Source of the DNA: Kalymmatonema sp963920835
GTDB lineage: Bacteria; Cyanobacteriota; Cyanobacteriia; Cyanobacteriales; Nostocaceae
Assembly (NCBI RefSeq): GCF_963920835.1
Contig: NZ_CAWUDP010000019.1
Span: 62,001 to 126,000 of the forward strand
Length of the DNA: 64,000 bases
Direction: 5' to 3'
The position numbers and the translations under genes are program-made. Below the pieces are notes generated by a model that saw nothing but the letters and a program-made list of their open reading frames with translations, was not told the origin of the DNA and made no database searches. This document shows positions 25,745-35,087 of this stretch, piece after piece (position 1 is the stretch's first letter; each line of letters opens with the position of its first letter).

Positions 25745-26251
25745 TTAAATATAAAAATCGTAAGAGATTCCCCCTTCTTCACTTACCTTAAAGTTAGCAT
25801 TGAATAATTTAGCTTGCTCATCTAGATATTGCCTGGCGGTTGCTGGTGGGAGTTGTGACTGCATTGCAAAGCTGATAAGAGTGATGCGCCCATTATTTTC
25901 TTGAATCATCTGATAAAACGTAGATTGTAGCTGATCCTTCGCTTGTGCCTTAATCGCCTTTCTCTCCTGCTGACTTTCACGGTATGCTCCCAATGCTAGC
26001 CATACTCCCAGTACTGACGTAGGAACGCCAAAAATTAGACCATTCAACGCAGCATTATCAAGTACACTGATTGCATGTTCATTACGAAAATCTTGAACAG
26101 GAATATCTAGATAATCTGCAACTGGTCTCGAACGTGGTGAAATTTCCTTCTGCATATCATTTTTCTGCATGACTGCAGAAGCTGAGAGGGACAAAAACAT
26201 GAATCCGAGTGTAAGTAGCCAACCCGCAGCCAATTTCTCAGCAGTCTTCAT
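25745..26251 (-). CDS. Hypothetical membrane-anchored protein
   Basis: The 168-residue protein has an N-terminal hydrophobic helix (KLAAGWLLTLGFMFLSLSASAV, signal or anchor), a second at about 71-90 (NGLIFGVPTSVLGVWLALGAY) and a soluble C-terminus with helix RESQQERKAIKAQAKDQLQSTFYQMIQ and a winged-helix-like end (GRITLISFAMQSQLPPATARQYLDEQAKLF). The order suggests a membrane tether carrying a small DNA- or protein-binding head. Not recognised as a named family. Confidence 0.55.
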   Translation of the reverse strand: MKTAEKLAAGWLLTLGFMFLSLSASAVMQKNDMQKEISPRSRPVADYLDIPVQDFRNEHAISVLDNAALNGLIFGVPTSVLGVWLALGAYRESQQERKAIKAQAKDQLQSTFYQMIQENNGRITLISFAMQSQLPPATARQYLDEQAKLFNANFKVSEEGGISYDFYI

Positions 26252-26476
26252 AGTTGTTATCTTTGTGATTAAAACCTTGTCTGTGATTCTAACCTCACTT
26301 TCCTCAAGCTTCCACTCACTAGTAAAAACAGCAGCAATACAAGTTGCAATAACTTTTAACTTTCAAGTCAATTGCTCCTCTAACTGTAAGATAAAATACT
26401 TTTGTTAATAAATAAATGGAAGAAAAGCTTTAAAATCGCAGCAGAAGATAGAGCTTATCTTGCCGCGATTTTCAGC

Positions 26477-27169
26477 TTACTGGCGTGTTGCTTCCAATAG
26501 GCGAGAGAAATAGAAGCGCGTGCGAGTCATAGACTGGCGTTGCACAGTAAAGCCATTACTTGCCAAAATTTTCACCACATCAGCTTCACGGTGCAGATAG
26601 GCGCGAGTCGCTTTACTCGCACCTGGAAAGAAACTCCCTATTTTCTTTAACAAACTTAGGGCAAAGGTTTTCGGTGCAAAACTGAGAATCAGCCGTGACT
26701 GTGCTAAAGAACACAAATGAGAAATCATCTCATCTGCTTTTTCCTGAGGATAGTGGATGAGAACGTCCAAGCAAATCACTGTATGATAGCTACCGCTTAA
26801 CGTTTCTAAATCCTGCACAGCAAATGTGGGATTTTCGCTTCCCAAGATGCTAATGGTTCTTTCTTTGGCTTCCTGTACCATTTTTTCCGAAATATCGCTG
26901 GCGTAGACCTTTGCTCCAGCTTCTGCAAGGGGTATGCTGAGACTACCCACACCACATCCAGCATCGCAGATAGATAGACTTGCTAAATTGTTATCGGCTT
27001 GGAGCCAGCCTAGTACCTTATCAACTGTTTGTTGATGTCCATTGCGAATATCTAGCTGGACTTTGTTGACTTCGCCATCACCGTAGATACGTCTCCAACG
27101 GTCAAAGCCTGTGGAATTGAAATATTCTTTAACTATCGTTTTATCGTCGGCTGCGTTCATGAAACTCAA
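26477..27169 (-). CDS. chlM: Magnesium-protoporphyrin IX O-methyltransferase
   Basis: The 230-residue protein methylates the propionate of Mg-protoporphyrin IX with SAM, an early step of chlorophyll synthesis. The start (KTIVKEYFNSTGFDRWRRIYGDGEVNKVQLDIRNGHQQTVDKVLGWL) is diagnostic for BchM/ChlM. SAM motif I is SICDAGCGVGSLSIPLAEAGAKVYASDIS near 63-91; HYPQEKADEMISHL and SQRLILSFAPKT follow. Full length. Confidence 0.93.
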   Translation of the reverse strand: MSFMNAADDKTIVKEYFNSTGFDRWRRIYGDGEVNKVQLDIRNGHQQTVDKVLGWLQADNNLASLSICDAGCGVGSLSIPLAEAGAKVYASDISEKMVQEAKERTISILGSENPTFAVQDLETLSGSYHTVICLDVLIHYPQEKADEMISHLCSLAQSRLILSFAPKTFALSLLKKIGSFFPGASKATRAYLHREADVVKILASNGFTVQRQSMTRTRFYFSRLLEATRQ

Positions 27170-27255
27170 TATCTAACCATTCCAATGCTTCAAAGTACCA
27201 TGTGTGCGAACCACTAAGAATATCTTTGCTTAGTTGTACGTCTTGACGGGAAATA

Positions 27256-28521
27256 TTAAGACAACAACCGCTGCCATGAGAGTTCTTGTGTATACTCATC
27301 TAAATGCCAACGCAGTAATTGATTAGCAGCAGTACCAGAGAGAATTGCTGAGGCGGCAATCGCACTTCGTGGTGCAATGGTAGAAAGTGCGATCGCCCTT
27401 TCTACATCACATATTCCCCACTTCACTAAATTTTGCACACCTACCAATAAAGGTAAAGTCGTCCCCGATAAAGTTCCATCTGGGAGCCGTGCCGTTCCAT
27501 TGTTCACTTCAATTTGCCGATTATCCCAAGGATACACCCCATCAGGCAATCCCAGAGGTGCAAGCGCATCACTGACAAGGAAAAGTTTTTGTTTGTATAT
27601 CTCGTGTTGCTCTTGTTGAGAAAAAGGGTCACTGCTGGCACGTAGTAAAATTTGTAGCATTGTTGGTGAAACGTGCTGACCATCAGCAATAAAACCACAC
27701 ATAACATGAGGATGGACAATTGCCGCCCCCAACAATCCTGGTTCACGGTGGTGTAATGGTGGCATAGCATTAAAAGCATGAGTCACCATTGTTGCACCTT
27801 GTTCAAAAGCACGTTCCGCTTCTGTTGCTGTGGCTTGCGAATGTCCTAAACTGACAGTAATACCCAAAGAACGCAAATAGGTGATGACTTCACCAGTTGG
27901 ATCTAACTCTGGTGCTAAAGTCATGACTTTCACAATATGGGCGTAATTACCCAAAACCCGCTTGACTTCCTCCAAAGTAAGAGGGAGCAGGTACTCTGCT
28001 GGATGTGCGCCACGCTTTTGAGGATTCAAAAATGGTCCTTCTAAATGCACTCCTAAAATTTTGGCACTACCTTCCCCATACAAAGAGCGGTTGGAGGTAA
28101 GCTTCATAAAATCAGAGATGACAGCAAGCGATCGCTGAATATTATCTACCGAAGTTGTCACCAAGGTAGGTAAAAAACCGTCCACTCCCACATCCCACAA
28201 AAATTCACAAATCTTTACCAATTGGTGAGAATTTTCTGCTGATAAGTCAGGAAACGCCAACCCTAACGCGCCGTTAATCTGCAAATCTACACCGCCCAGG
28301 GAAATCCAGTCACCAGCAACATCTAAGACTTGCAAGTCAATTGGCGGAACCCGCTTGAGGACTTTAGACATTGGTAGGATTTGCTCAACTATGCCCTGTG
28401 GGTTAATTGAGAGCATCTGCAAATCTAAGCTGCCGGGTACTCGAGCGTTGATAATGTCTACAGGATTACCAATCAGGCTTTGTGTTGCTTCGGTCATCAC
28501 GTCAGCAAGAAGATAGTTCAA
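27256..28521 (-). CDS. nagA: N-acetylglucosamine-6-phosphate deacetylase
   Basis: The 421-residue enzyme of the amidohydrolase superfamily removes acetate from GlcNAc-6-P in amino-sugar recycling. Seen: GGVDLQINGALG near 72-83, LGVHLEGPFLNPQKRGAHP near 155-173 (metal-binding Glu), SLGHSQATATEAERAFEQGATMVTHAFNAMPPLHHREPG near 221-259 (metal-binding His residues) and LVSDALAPLGLPDG with the catalytic Asp. It is 86 bases upstream of chlM on the same strand. A tnpB-derived MITE lies just before its start. Confidence 0.9.
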   Translation of the reverse strand: MNYLLADVMTEATQSLIGNPVDIINARVPGSLDLQMLSINPQGIVEQILPMSKVLKRVPPIDLQVLDVAGDWISLGGVDLQINGALGLAFPDLSAENSHQLVKICEFLWDVGVDGFLPTLVTTSVDNIQRSLAVISDFMKLTSNRSLYGEGSAKILGVHLEGPFLNPQKRGAHPAEYLLPLTLEEVKRVLGNYAHIVKVMTLAPELDPTGEVITYLRSLGITVSLGHSQATATEAERAFEQGATMVTHAFNAMPPLHHREPGLLGAAIVHPHVMCGFIADGQHVSPTMLQILLRASSDPFSQQEQHEIYKQKLFLVSDALAPLGLPDGVYPWDNRQIEVNNGTARLPDGTLSGTTLPLLVGVQNLVKWGICDVERAIALSTIAPRSAIAASAILSGTAANQLLRWHLDEYTQELSWQRLLS

Positions 28522-28542
28522 TCTGACCTGATTTTAGAGGCA

Positions 28543-28986
28543 TTGACGCACTCTCCTTTGCTACGCCACGGAGATTCTTAAAAGCTGTTCCACAGCAGGC
28601 TCAAGCCGTGCTGCTACACCTTTGTTCCTGTTTCTTAGACTCTTAACTAGAGCAGCCTCGTGACTTACTCCCCGCCAGACCGTCTCAACAAGCATTTTAG
28701 TTTTACATCCAAGAGGCGTCCCCCCTCAGATGGATTTAAATATTCTGTTTATTTGCCTTTTTCCCAGAAGCCAGTGTCGTTATCGGTTTGCTGGGCATGG
28801 AAGCGGAAGACTTTCCTACAATGGTTTCGTGTTGTAACACGCTCTATCTTTAGAGTATGTCAGAATCTGTAAATTGTCCATACAGTTAACTGCACGGTAG
28901 GCTCAAGCCTACGTAGGCGGCTTTCATCCCTTGCCGGCATGACGGGTGTGCCCGACTGAGTCGGTCACACCGTCAAGGGTTCTCAG
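28543..28986 (-). mobile_element. Second tnpB-derived MITE, inverted
   Basis: Read on the minus strand it has the same layout as the element at 1859: left end TGAGAACCC with a hairpin and GGGATGAAAG, an interior sharing several segments (ATCCATCTG, TGTAAAA, GCTTG, GACGGTCTG, GAGTC, AAACAGGAA), then a right-end hairpin CTCC/GGAG (28553-28573) and GTGCGTCAA at the end. There is no transposase. Its right end is 22 bases from the nagA start codon. Confidence 0.7.
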
Positions 28987-29141
28987 CCTGCCGTCGTTAT
29001 AGGCAGTGATAAATCAAAAATCGCGCGGATGTCAGCCACTACATACCTCTAAATGAGATGATTATCTACATGAGTGAACGGTTCCACCACTCTCAGTTCT
29101 TTACCTGTTGTGGTTGCTTCGATTAGACTTTCTCCTAAATT

Positions 29142-29174
29142 AAATTTTGAATTTTGAATTTTGAATTTTGAATT
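29142..29174. repeat. Heptanucleotide short tandem repeat (TTTTGAA) before purE
   Basis: Four consecutive TTTTGAA-type heptamers end five bases before the purE ATG, as before rsmB. The array extends the ORF upstream without stop codons, which can mislead start calling. Confidence 0.8.
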
Positions 29175-29178
29175 GCTT

Positions 29179-29703
29179 ATGACTCCCCTTGTCGGTATTA
29201 TTATGGGCAGCGATTCGGATTTGCCGACTATGCAAGGCGCGATCGCAGTTTGTGAAGAATTTGGTGTTGCCACACAGGTAGCAATTATCAGCGCCCATCG
29301 TACTCCAGAACGCATGGTGGAATATGCCAAATCTGCTCACGAACGGGGCATTAAGGTGATTATCGCTGGTGCCGGTGGCGCTGCTCATCTTCCAGGAATG
29401 GTAGCATCTTTAACCCCACTTCCTGTTATCGGTGTTCCTGTTCCTAGTCGTCACTTACAAGGAGTTGATTCATTGTATTCCATAGTACAGATGCCTGCTG
29501 GTATACCAGTGGCAACTGTTGCTATAGGTAATGCTAAAAATGCTGGGCTTTTGGCAGTACAAATTCTTGCAACCCAGCAAAGCGAATTACTCGAGAAGGT
29601 GCTGCAGTACCGTCAAAACTTGTCGGAATCAGTCATCGCAAAGCAAGCAAAACTAGAACAAGTTGGTTACGAGCAATATTTAAGGCAGATGCAATCACCA
29701 TAA
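29179..29703 (+). CDS. purE: N5-carboxyaminoimidazole ribonucleotide mutase
   Basis: The 174-residue protein is PurE class I, which moves the carboxyl group from N5-CAIR to CAIR in purine synthesis. Seen: VGIIMGSDSDLPTMQGA at the start, ISAHRTPERMVEYA near 42-55 and IIAGAGGAAHLPGMVAS near 67-83, with the catalytic His in SAHR. ATG 29179 is chosen because residues encoded upstream are just the heptamer repeat. Confidence 0.93.
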   Translation: MTPLVGIIMGSDSDLPTMQGAIAVCEEFGVATQVAIISAHRTPERMVEYAKSAHERGIKVIIAGAGGAAHLPGMVASLTPLPVIGVPVPSRHLQGVDSLYSIVQMPAGIPVATVAIGNAKNAGLLAVQILATQQSELLEKVLQYRQNLSESVIAKQAKLEQVGYEQYLRQMQSP

Positions 29704-30564
29704 AAATATAAGTAAAAATATTTATATGTTTGTATAAAAATATACTAGTCTTTTTCCTGCTATAGCCATGAGCATTAGTAGTGGGTGATCTGATGTTTAA
29801 AGCTGGGTTCTTCACATCAAGATATCCATAAATAACAGCTTAGGAATATTTTTTATAAAAATTTAATAATTACATTTGACGGTTCTATATTCCTGTTGAA
29901 AGATAGCAAGAATGTAACGCGAGTACTGAATTTGAAAGTTTCAAAAAAACTGTATTAAAAACTACAGAATTTTAGTATCACAATTTTCATCATTGTATTG
30001 ACTTGTTTTTATGTTTTATGCTTTTGAAGCAATGTTTATAGGTGGTTTGTCATACGCTTGAAGACTCAGAAAGGTTCAGTACAAAGCATTTCTATTCAGC
30101 ACGTAGGAACAAATAAGTGAAGGTAAAAATAAGAACGTAATAGAAAACAAGACAAAATTGGTCCTGTTTGGTGGTTAACTTTTGATTTTTGTCTAAAAAG
30201 ACCCATTATGCTGTTTTCAAAGACTTCTGTAGGAATGACTAGTCATCTAAAGACTATCTTGTTATGATGAGTTCACTCATTTGGATATTTAATCTTGTCA
30301 AAGATAATGCCTAAAGAGTTAATGAAGTAGACTTGACTACTTTGGAAACGACATAATAGTTTTTTAAGAATATTCTTAATAGCTACACAAGTAGCATTAC
30401 CCACTGCTGAACAGGTTATTTGATATCCTGTTCAAACAACCACTTACTGGTAATGAAAATCAGTGAGTTTAAACAGACAGCTAACCTAAATGGCAAATAT
30501 CAAAAACAGCTTTTTTTAGCTTTGGGTATTAGCTGTTGATACTCAACATATTTTCTGATTCAGG
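29704..30564. other. Intergenic region with the amt promoter
   Basis: 860 AT-rich bases without a gene. The NtcA box at 30327-30340 is the one recognised element. A long 5' leader of about 200 bases for the amt mRNA is implied. Confidence 0.5.
30327..30340 (+). promoter_or_regulatory. NtcA box upstream of first amt
   Basis: GTAGACTTGACTAC matches GTA-N8-TAC exactly, the binding site of the nitrogen regulator NtcA. A TAN3T-type -10 (TAGTTT, 30357-30362) lies downstream, a little closer than the usual 22 bases. The box is 225 bases from the start codon. Activation under nitrogen limitation is inferred from NtcA biology. Confidence 0.65.
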
Positions 30565-32193
30565 ATGCTTGAGCGCATGATGATAAAAATCCCAAACAAA
30601 AACAAATCGAGAAGAAAAAATAGGCAGCGACCAGCAAAATTGTTAGGTAGCAATGCACAATATATATCAAGTGTCAAGAGATTGAATGGAGTCATTAAGC
30701 AGTTGTCTCCTAGCTGGCAAGCCTGCATCCCCCTAGCTTGTCTGATTGTGCTGGCGTGGGGTTATACAGCAGTTGCCCAAACGCCTGCTCCAGCAGGACC
30801 AACCACAGCAGAACTCAAAGTTGCAATTGACACTCTTTGGGTAGCGATCGCCGCCTTTTTGGTGATTTTCATGAACGCTGGTTTTGGTATGTTAGAAACC
30901 GGCTTCTGTCGCCAAAAAAATGCCGTCAACGTTCTTGCTAAAAACTTGATTGTGTTTGCTCTCGCCACCGTTGCCTTTTGGGTGATCGGTTTTGGCTTGA
31001 TGTTTGGCAATGGCAATGATTTTATTGGATTGAATGGGTTTCTGCTGCAAGGTGCAGATAACAGTCCTGTAACAGGGGATGCTTACAAAGGTGTCTTCAG
31101 CGCTCTCAATTGGGCTGGTGTTCCACTAGCTGCCAAGTTTTTATTCCAGTTGGCTTTTGCAGGAACAGCAGCAACAATTGTTTCTGGAGCTGTTGCCGAA
31201 CGGATTAAGTTCCTTGACTTCTTAATTTTTAGCCTGCTACTTGTAGGCATTGCTTACCCCATCACTGGTCACTGGGTTTGGGGTGGTGGTTGGCTAGCAG
31301 ACAGAGGTTTCTTTGATTTTGCGGGTTCTACAGTCGTTCACTCTGTTGGTGGCTGGGCAGCTTTAATGGGAGCAGCATTCCTGGGACCACGCATTGGAAG
31401 ATATCAAGACGGGCAAATGGTTGCCTTGCCTGGTCACAACATGAGCATTGCCACCTTAGGCTGTTTAATTCTGTGGTTGGGTTGGTTTGGTTTCAACCCC
31501 GGTTCAACTATGGCTGCTGATCCAAATGCCATTAGTCACATTGCCTTAACCACCAACTTAGCAGGTGCTGTCGGTGGACTGGCTGCCACAGCTACAGCTT
31601 GGTTATATCTGGGTAAGCCAGACCTTTCCATGATTATCAATGGTATTTTGGCTGGTTTGGTTGCTGTTACAGCAGGTTGTGCTTACGTCACTCTCGGCGG
31701 TGCTTTTATCATTGGTTTAGTAGCCGGAATTGTGGTAGTTTTCGCTGTGACTTTCTTTGACAAACTCCGTATTGATGACCCCGTCGGAGCTACCTCGGTT
31801 CACCTCGTATGTGGTATTTGGGGAACTCTAGCGGTTGGTCTGTTTGCTGTCGGTCCTGGTGTAGCACAATTCCCCTGGTATACTGATGGTCTTGGTCCTG
31901 CAAAGGGTTTATTTGCAGGTGGTGGCTTAGGTCAATTCTTTACTCAGTTGCTTGGTGTTCTCTCTGTTGGTGGTATAACCGTTCTCCTCAGCACCATCTT
32001 TTGGTTAGCACTTAAGGCGACTTTAGGTATCAGAGTCACTAGAGAAGAGGAGATTGAAGGCTTGGATATTGCCGAACACGGTATGGAAGCATACAGCGGA
32101 TTTGTCAAAGAGGCTGGTGCAAGTGGATTTTCCGATCCAGCTAGCCACGCTGGTGGAGTTTCGCGCAGGGGAGATTTACCGACAACTTTATAA
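30565..32193 (+). CDS. amt: Ammonium transporter, Amt family
   Basis: The 542-residue protein has a long N-terminal extension with a hydrophobic signal-like helix (CIPLACLIVLAWGYTAVAQ near 52-70) and then the 11-helix Amt core: WVAIAAFLVIFMNAGFGMLETGF, AKFLFQLAFAGTAATIVSGAVAER, STVVHSVGGWAALMGAAFLGPR and LWLGWFGFNPGSTM, with pore-lining His residues in the VHSVGG and GATSVHLVCG segments. The C-terminal tail keeps IRVTREEEIEGLDIAEHGMEAY, the regulatory segment that contacts GlnK/PII. A shorter start such as ATG 30577 is possible. It is followed by a terminator and a second, broken amt. Confidence 0.9.
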   Translation: MLERMMIKIPNKNKSRRKNRQRPAKLLGSNAQYISSVKRLNGVIKQLSPSWQACIPLACLIVLAWGYTAVAQTPAPAGPTTAELKVAIDTLWVAIAAFLVIFMNAGFGMLETGFCRQKNAVNVLAKNLIVFALATVAFWVIGFGLMFGNGNDFIGLNGFLLQGADNSPVTGDAYKGVFSALNWAGVPLAAKFLFQLAFAGTAATIVSGAVAERIKFLDFLIFSLLLVGIAYPITGHWVWGGGWLADRGFFDFAGSTVVHSVGGWAALMGAAFLGPRIGRYQDGQMVALPGHNMSIATLGCLILWLGWFGFNPGSTMAADPNAISHIALTTNLAGAVGGLAATATAWLYLGKPDLSMIINGILAGLVAVTAGCAYVTLGGAFIIGLVAGIVVVFAVTFFDKLRIDDPVGATSVHLVCGIWGTLAVGLFAVGPGVAQFPWYTDGLGPAKGLFAGGGLGQFFTQLLGVLSVGGITVLLSTIFWLALKATLGIRVTREEEIEGLDIAEHGMEAYSGFVKEAGASGFSDPASHAGGVSRRGDLPTTL

Positions 32194-32246
32194 TTTCTAG
32201 GCTTTATAGTTCTAGGTTGTTTGATTTTTTAGCTGATTAGCGATAT

Positions 32247-32290
32247 ACCCACCCTCTTTGTCTTTTGTATAGGGGGTGGGTTTAAATTTT
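32247..32290 (+). terminator. Rho-independent terminator between the amt genes
   Basis: ACCCACCC (32247-32254) pairs with GGGTGGGT (32274-32281), followed by TTAAATTTT. It should end the first amt transcript, so the second gene relies on its own NtcA-type promoter. Confidence 0.7.
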
Positions 32291-32402
32291 CTACTGCTTG
32301 AATAAAACAGAAAGTCAAAGTATGAGAATACACAATTTTAAATAATTAACAAGTATATTTAGCCGGATTTTTTTATTAAAATTTCGCAAAAGTCAAGTTT
32401 TC

Positions 32403-32416
32403 GTAATATTTCATAC
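32403..32416 (+). promoter_or_regulatory. NtcA box upstream of second amt
   Basis: GTAATATTTCATAC is an exact GTA-N8-TAC. It lies 73 bases before the GTG start, a spacing suited to class II activation. The perfect box is retained although the gene behind it is broken. Confidence 0.65.
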
Positions 32417-32488
32417 GGAATCACAGTATCACACAATGCTCAAATCTATTTACCTAACACAAAACTGTTAGTGCAAAAGGACAAAAAA

Positions 32489-34107
32489 GTGTTGAAAAAA
32501 GTATTGATCATCGGGGTTAGCGCTCTACTGCTTTTGGGTGGACCGCTCATAGGTAATGCCTTTGCTGCACCCGTTGATGTCAACGCAGCAATTTCTAATG
32601 CTCAAACGGCTGCCGATACAGCATTTATGTTGATTTCAGCAGCCTTGGTGCTGCTGATGACGCCCGGACTGGCGTTTTTCTATGGTGGATTTGTGCGATC
32701 GCGCAACATCCTCAACACTCTGATGATGAGCTTTGTGCTGATGGCAATTGTAGGAGTTACCTGGATTCTCTGGGGCTATAGCCTTGCCTTTGCTCCAGGT
32801 AACGCCATCATCGGTGGGTTGGAGTGGTTTGGTTTAAATCGTGTGGGATACGAGCTAACCGATTATCTCAAAGGGTCAAACCCCGCTGAGGTGCTTTCCT
32901 ACGCTCCGACGATTCCGCATCAGGCATTCATGATTTACCAAGCCATGTTTGCCATTATCACCCCAGCACTGATTTCAGGGGCGATCGCAGAGCGGATGAA
33001 CTTCACAGCATACTCTTTGTTTGTGCTGCTCTGGTCAACATTTATTTACAGCCCTCTGGCACACATGGTTTGGGCTAAAGGTGGATTGTTGGGCTTGTAC
33101 GGCGGCTGGGGTGCCCTCGACTTTGCTGGCGGTACAGTCGTCCACATCAGTTCTGGGGCTTCTGCCTTGGTTGCGGCGATCGTCCTCAAACCTCGCAAAA
33201 CCTATCCTGAGCGCCTCAGCCCTCCTCACAACGTTCCTTTTATTTTGCTGGGAGCAGGCTTGCTGTGGTTTGGCTGGTTCGGCTTTAACGCTGGTAGTGC
33301 TTTGGCTTCTGGTCCCTTGGCAACAGCCGCTTTTGTTGCCACGAATACAAGTGCGGCGGCGGGGGCTTTAACCTGGCTGATTTTGGAAAAAGTCTTACCG
33401 AAGAAAGGCAGAGGGCAGAGGGCAGAGGGCAGAAGGAAAGAAGGTAAGCTTTGATACAAAAATAAGTCCTCTGTTCTCTGCCATAAGGTTTAAAGCCCCT
33501 GAATTTATTTATGGAGAAAAATAAACGCGTAGCAACTTTATTAAATCCCCCGAATTCATTCGTGGGGACGCCTTCTGCCTTCTGCCTTCGTACTTCTGCC
33601 TTCTTAAGTGGTAAACCAACAGCAGTCGGAGCAGCGACAGGAGCAGTTGCAGGCTTGGTAGGCATCACTCCAGCCGCAGGATTTGTCACACCAGTAGCAG
33701 CAATCTTGATTGGTAGCATTACCGCTTTTGTTTGCTTTTATGCTATTACCTTCAAGCACAAACTGCAAATTGATGATGCCCTAGATACATATCCCGTTCA
33801 TGGCGTAGGCGGTACAGTGGGAGCAATTCTCACAGGCATCTTTGCTACCACTACAGTCAACTCAGCAGGGAAAAATGGCTTGTTGTATGGCAATCCCGGT
33901 CAATTGATTCCACAAATCTTAGCAACTGTTGTTGCCTATATCATTGGTGGCGTGGGTACCTTCATCATTCTGAAAATTGTAGATGCCACAGTTGGTCTGC
34001 GGGTTAAGGAAGAGGCGGAATTACAAGGCTTGGATATCAACGAACACGGTGAAGAAGGTTACAACGAGGAGTTCACAGACCGCATTAATTTCAGCAGCAA
34101 GCAGTAG
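32489..34107 (+). pseudogene. amt: Second ammonium transporter, split by a repeat insertion
   Basis: GTG 32489 is chosen because AAAAGGA ends 7 bases before it. The first part (to 33397) carries a signal-like helix and Amt helices about 1-8 (TPGLAFFYGGFVRSRNILN, SGAIAERMNFTAYS, GGTVVHISSGASALVAAIVL, LLWFGWFGFNAGSAL). At LILEKVL a 209-bp element intervenes and shifts the frame by two, with a stop at 33454. The remainder (from about 33607: GKPTAVGAATGAVAGLVGITPAAGF, DTYPVHGVGGTVGAILTG, LRVKEEAELQGLDINEHGEEGYNE) is intact to TAG 34107 but in another frame. Either a recent pseudogene or two separate half-proteins; the former is more likely. Confidence 0.85.
33398..33606. mobile_element. 209-bp repeat element inserted in amt
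   Basis: The insertion is flanked by TCTTA at 33393-33397 and 33602-33606, which looks like a 5-bp target duplication. Its ends are complementary arrays of GGCAGAG/GGCAGAAG on the left (33407-33435) and CTTCTGCCTTCTGCC-type repeats on the right (33572-33603), so the element can fold back on itself. It encodes no transposase. Similar GCAGAGGGCAGA fold-back repeats are widespread in filamentous cyanobacteria. Confidence 0.75.
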
Positions 34108-34156
34108 GATTTATTCGCGTATGCGTCTAAAATCTGAGTCAAAGATTTGGTAAGTC

Positions 34157-35002
34157 TTGCTACTCGTGTCTACTCCTGCAAAAACCTTTCCAACCTGGGC
34201 ATTTTTCTCTGTACTCACCAACATTGTTCTCATGTTGACGGTCGCCCTGCTCATTTATCGACAGCAGAGAGCGACTACTTTTTTGGGAACAATCACTTCC
34301 CCCACACAAGTCAATCGAGACACTCAACCCCAAGCTGTCACACCTAACTTAGGTCGGCGTCACAAACTGAATTATCAGCAATGGATAGACATCCTTAAAC
34401 AAGAAGCCAAAGTAGCCGCCCAAAAGCGTCCTCAGCATTTAACCATACTATTGGGAGATTCTTTGAGTTTGTGGTTTCCTTCTGAGTTATTACCCCAAAA
34501 CAAAAATTGGTTAAATCAAGGAATCTCTGGGGAAACGAGTACAGGATTATTAAAAAGATTAGAACTATTCAACTCCACCCAACCAGAAACAATTTTTGTG
34601 ATGATTGGGATTAATGACCTAATCCGGGGCGTAAGCGATAAGATAATTTTAAACAATCAGTTGCAAATTATACGTTATCTCAAAAAAGCTCATCCGCAGA
34701 CGCAAATCGTTGTGCAGTCCATTTTACCGCATGGAGGAGAACAGACAACTTGGGAAAAGCGAGAAAAACTTTTGGCGATTTCCAATGGTCGCATTCGCTT
34801 CTTGAACCAGCAGCTCCAAGCTATCGCTCAAAAAGAAGGCGTGAAATATTTGAATTTGCATCCATTATTTGCTGACAACCAAACTAACCTCCGCCTCGAA
34901 CTGAGTACAGATGGGTTACATCTCAATTCACAAGGTTATTTAGTTTGGAGTTCTGCCTTGCAATTATATAGCCAAATTGAACTCGAAGCACAGAAAAAAT
35001 AA
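34157..35002 (+). CDS. SGNH/GDSL-family hydrolase
   Basis: The 281-residue protein has an N-terminal membrane anchor (FFSVLTNIVLMLTVALLIY near 17-35) and a GDSL-type esterase domain at about 85-280. Catalytic blocks are LTILLGDSLSLWF (Ser), GISGETSTGLLKRL (Gly), VMIGINDLIRG (Asn of GxND) and STDGLHLNSQGYLVW (Asp-His). An extracytoplasmic ester or acyl substrate is likely. GTG 34166 is an alternative start. It overlaps none of its neighbours; ispH follows. Confidence 0.8.
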   Translation: MLLVSTPAKTFPTWAFFSVLTNIVLMLTVALLIYRQQRATTFLGTITSPTQVNRDTQPQAVTPNLGRRHKLNYQQWIDILKQEAKVAAQKRPQHLTILLGDSLSLWFPSELLPQNKNWLNQGISGETSTGLLKRLELFNSTQPETIFVMIGINDLIRGVSDKIILNNQLQIIRYLKKAHPQTQIVVQSILPHGGEQTTWEKREKLLAISNGRIRFLNQQLQAIAQKEGVKYLNLHPLFADNQTNLRLELSTDGLHLNSQGYLVWSSALQLYSQIELEAQKK

Positions 35003-35087
35003 TTTTGCGCAAAGCGGCAAAGAAATTCTTAGCGTCTTAGCGTCTTTGCGCGAGAAAATGATAAGTGGCAATTTAAGAGAAAAAACA

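Noticed and set aside
28650..28872. ORF at 28660-28872
   Set aside because: It lies wholly inside the second MITE and has no homology-like features.
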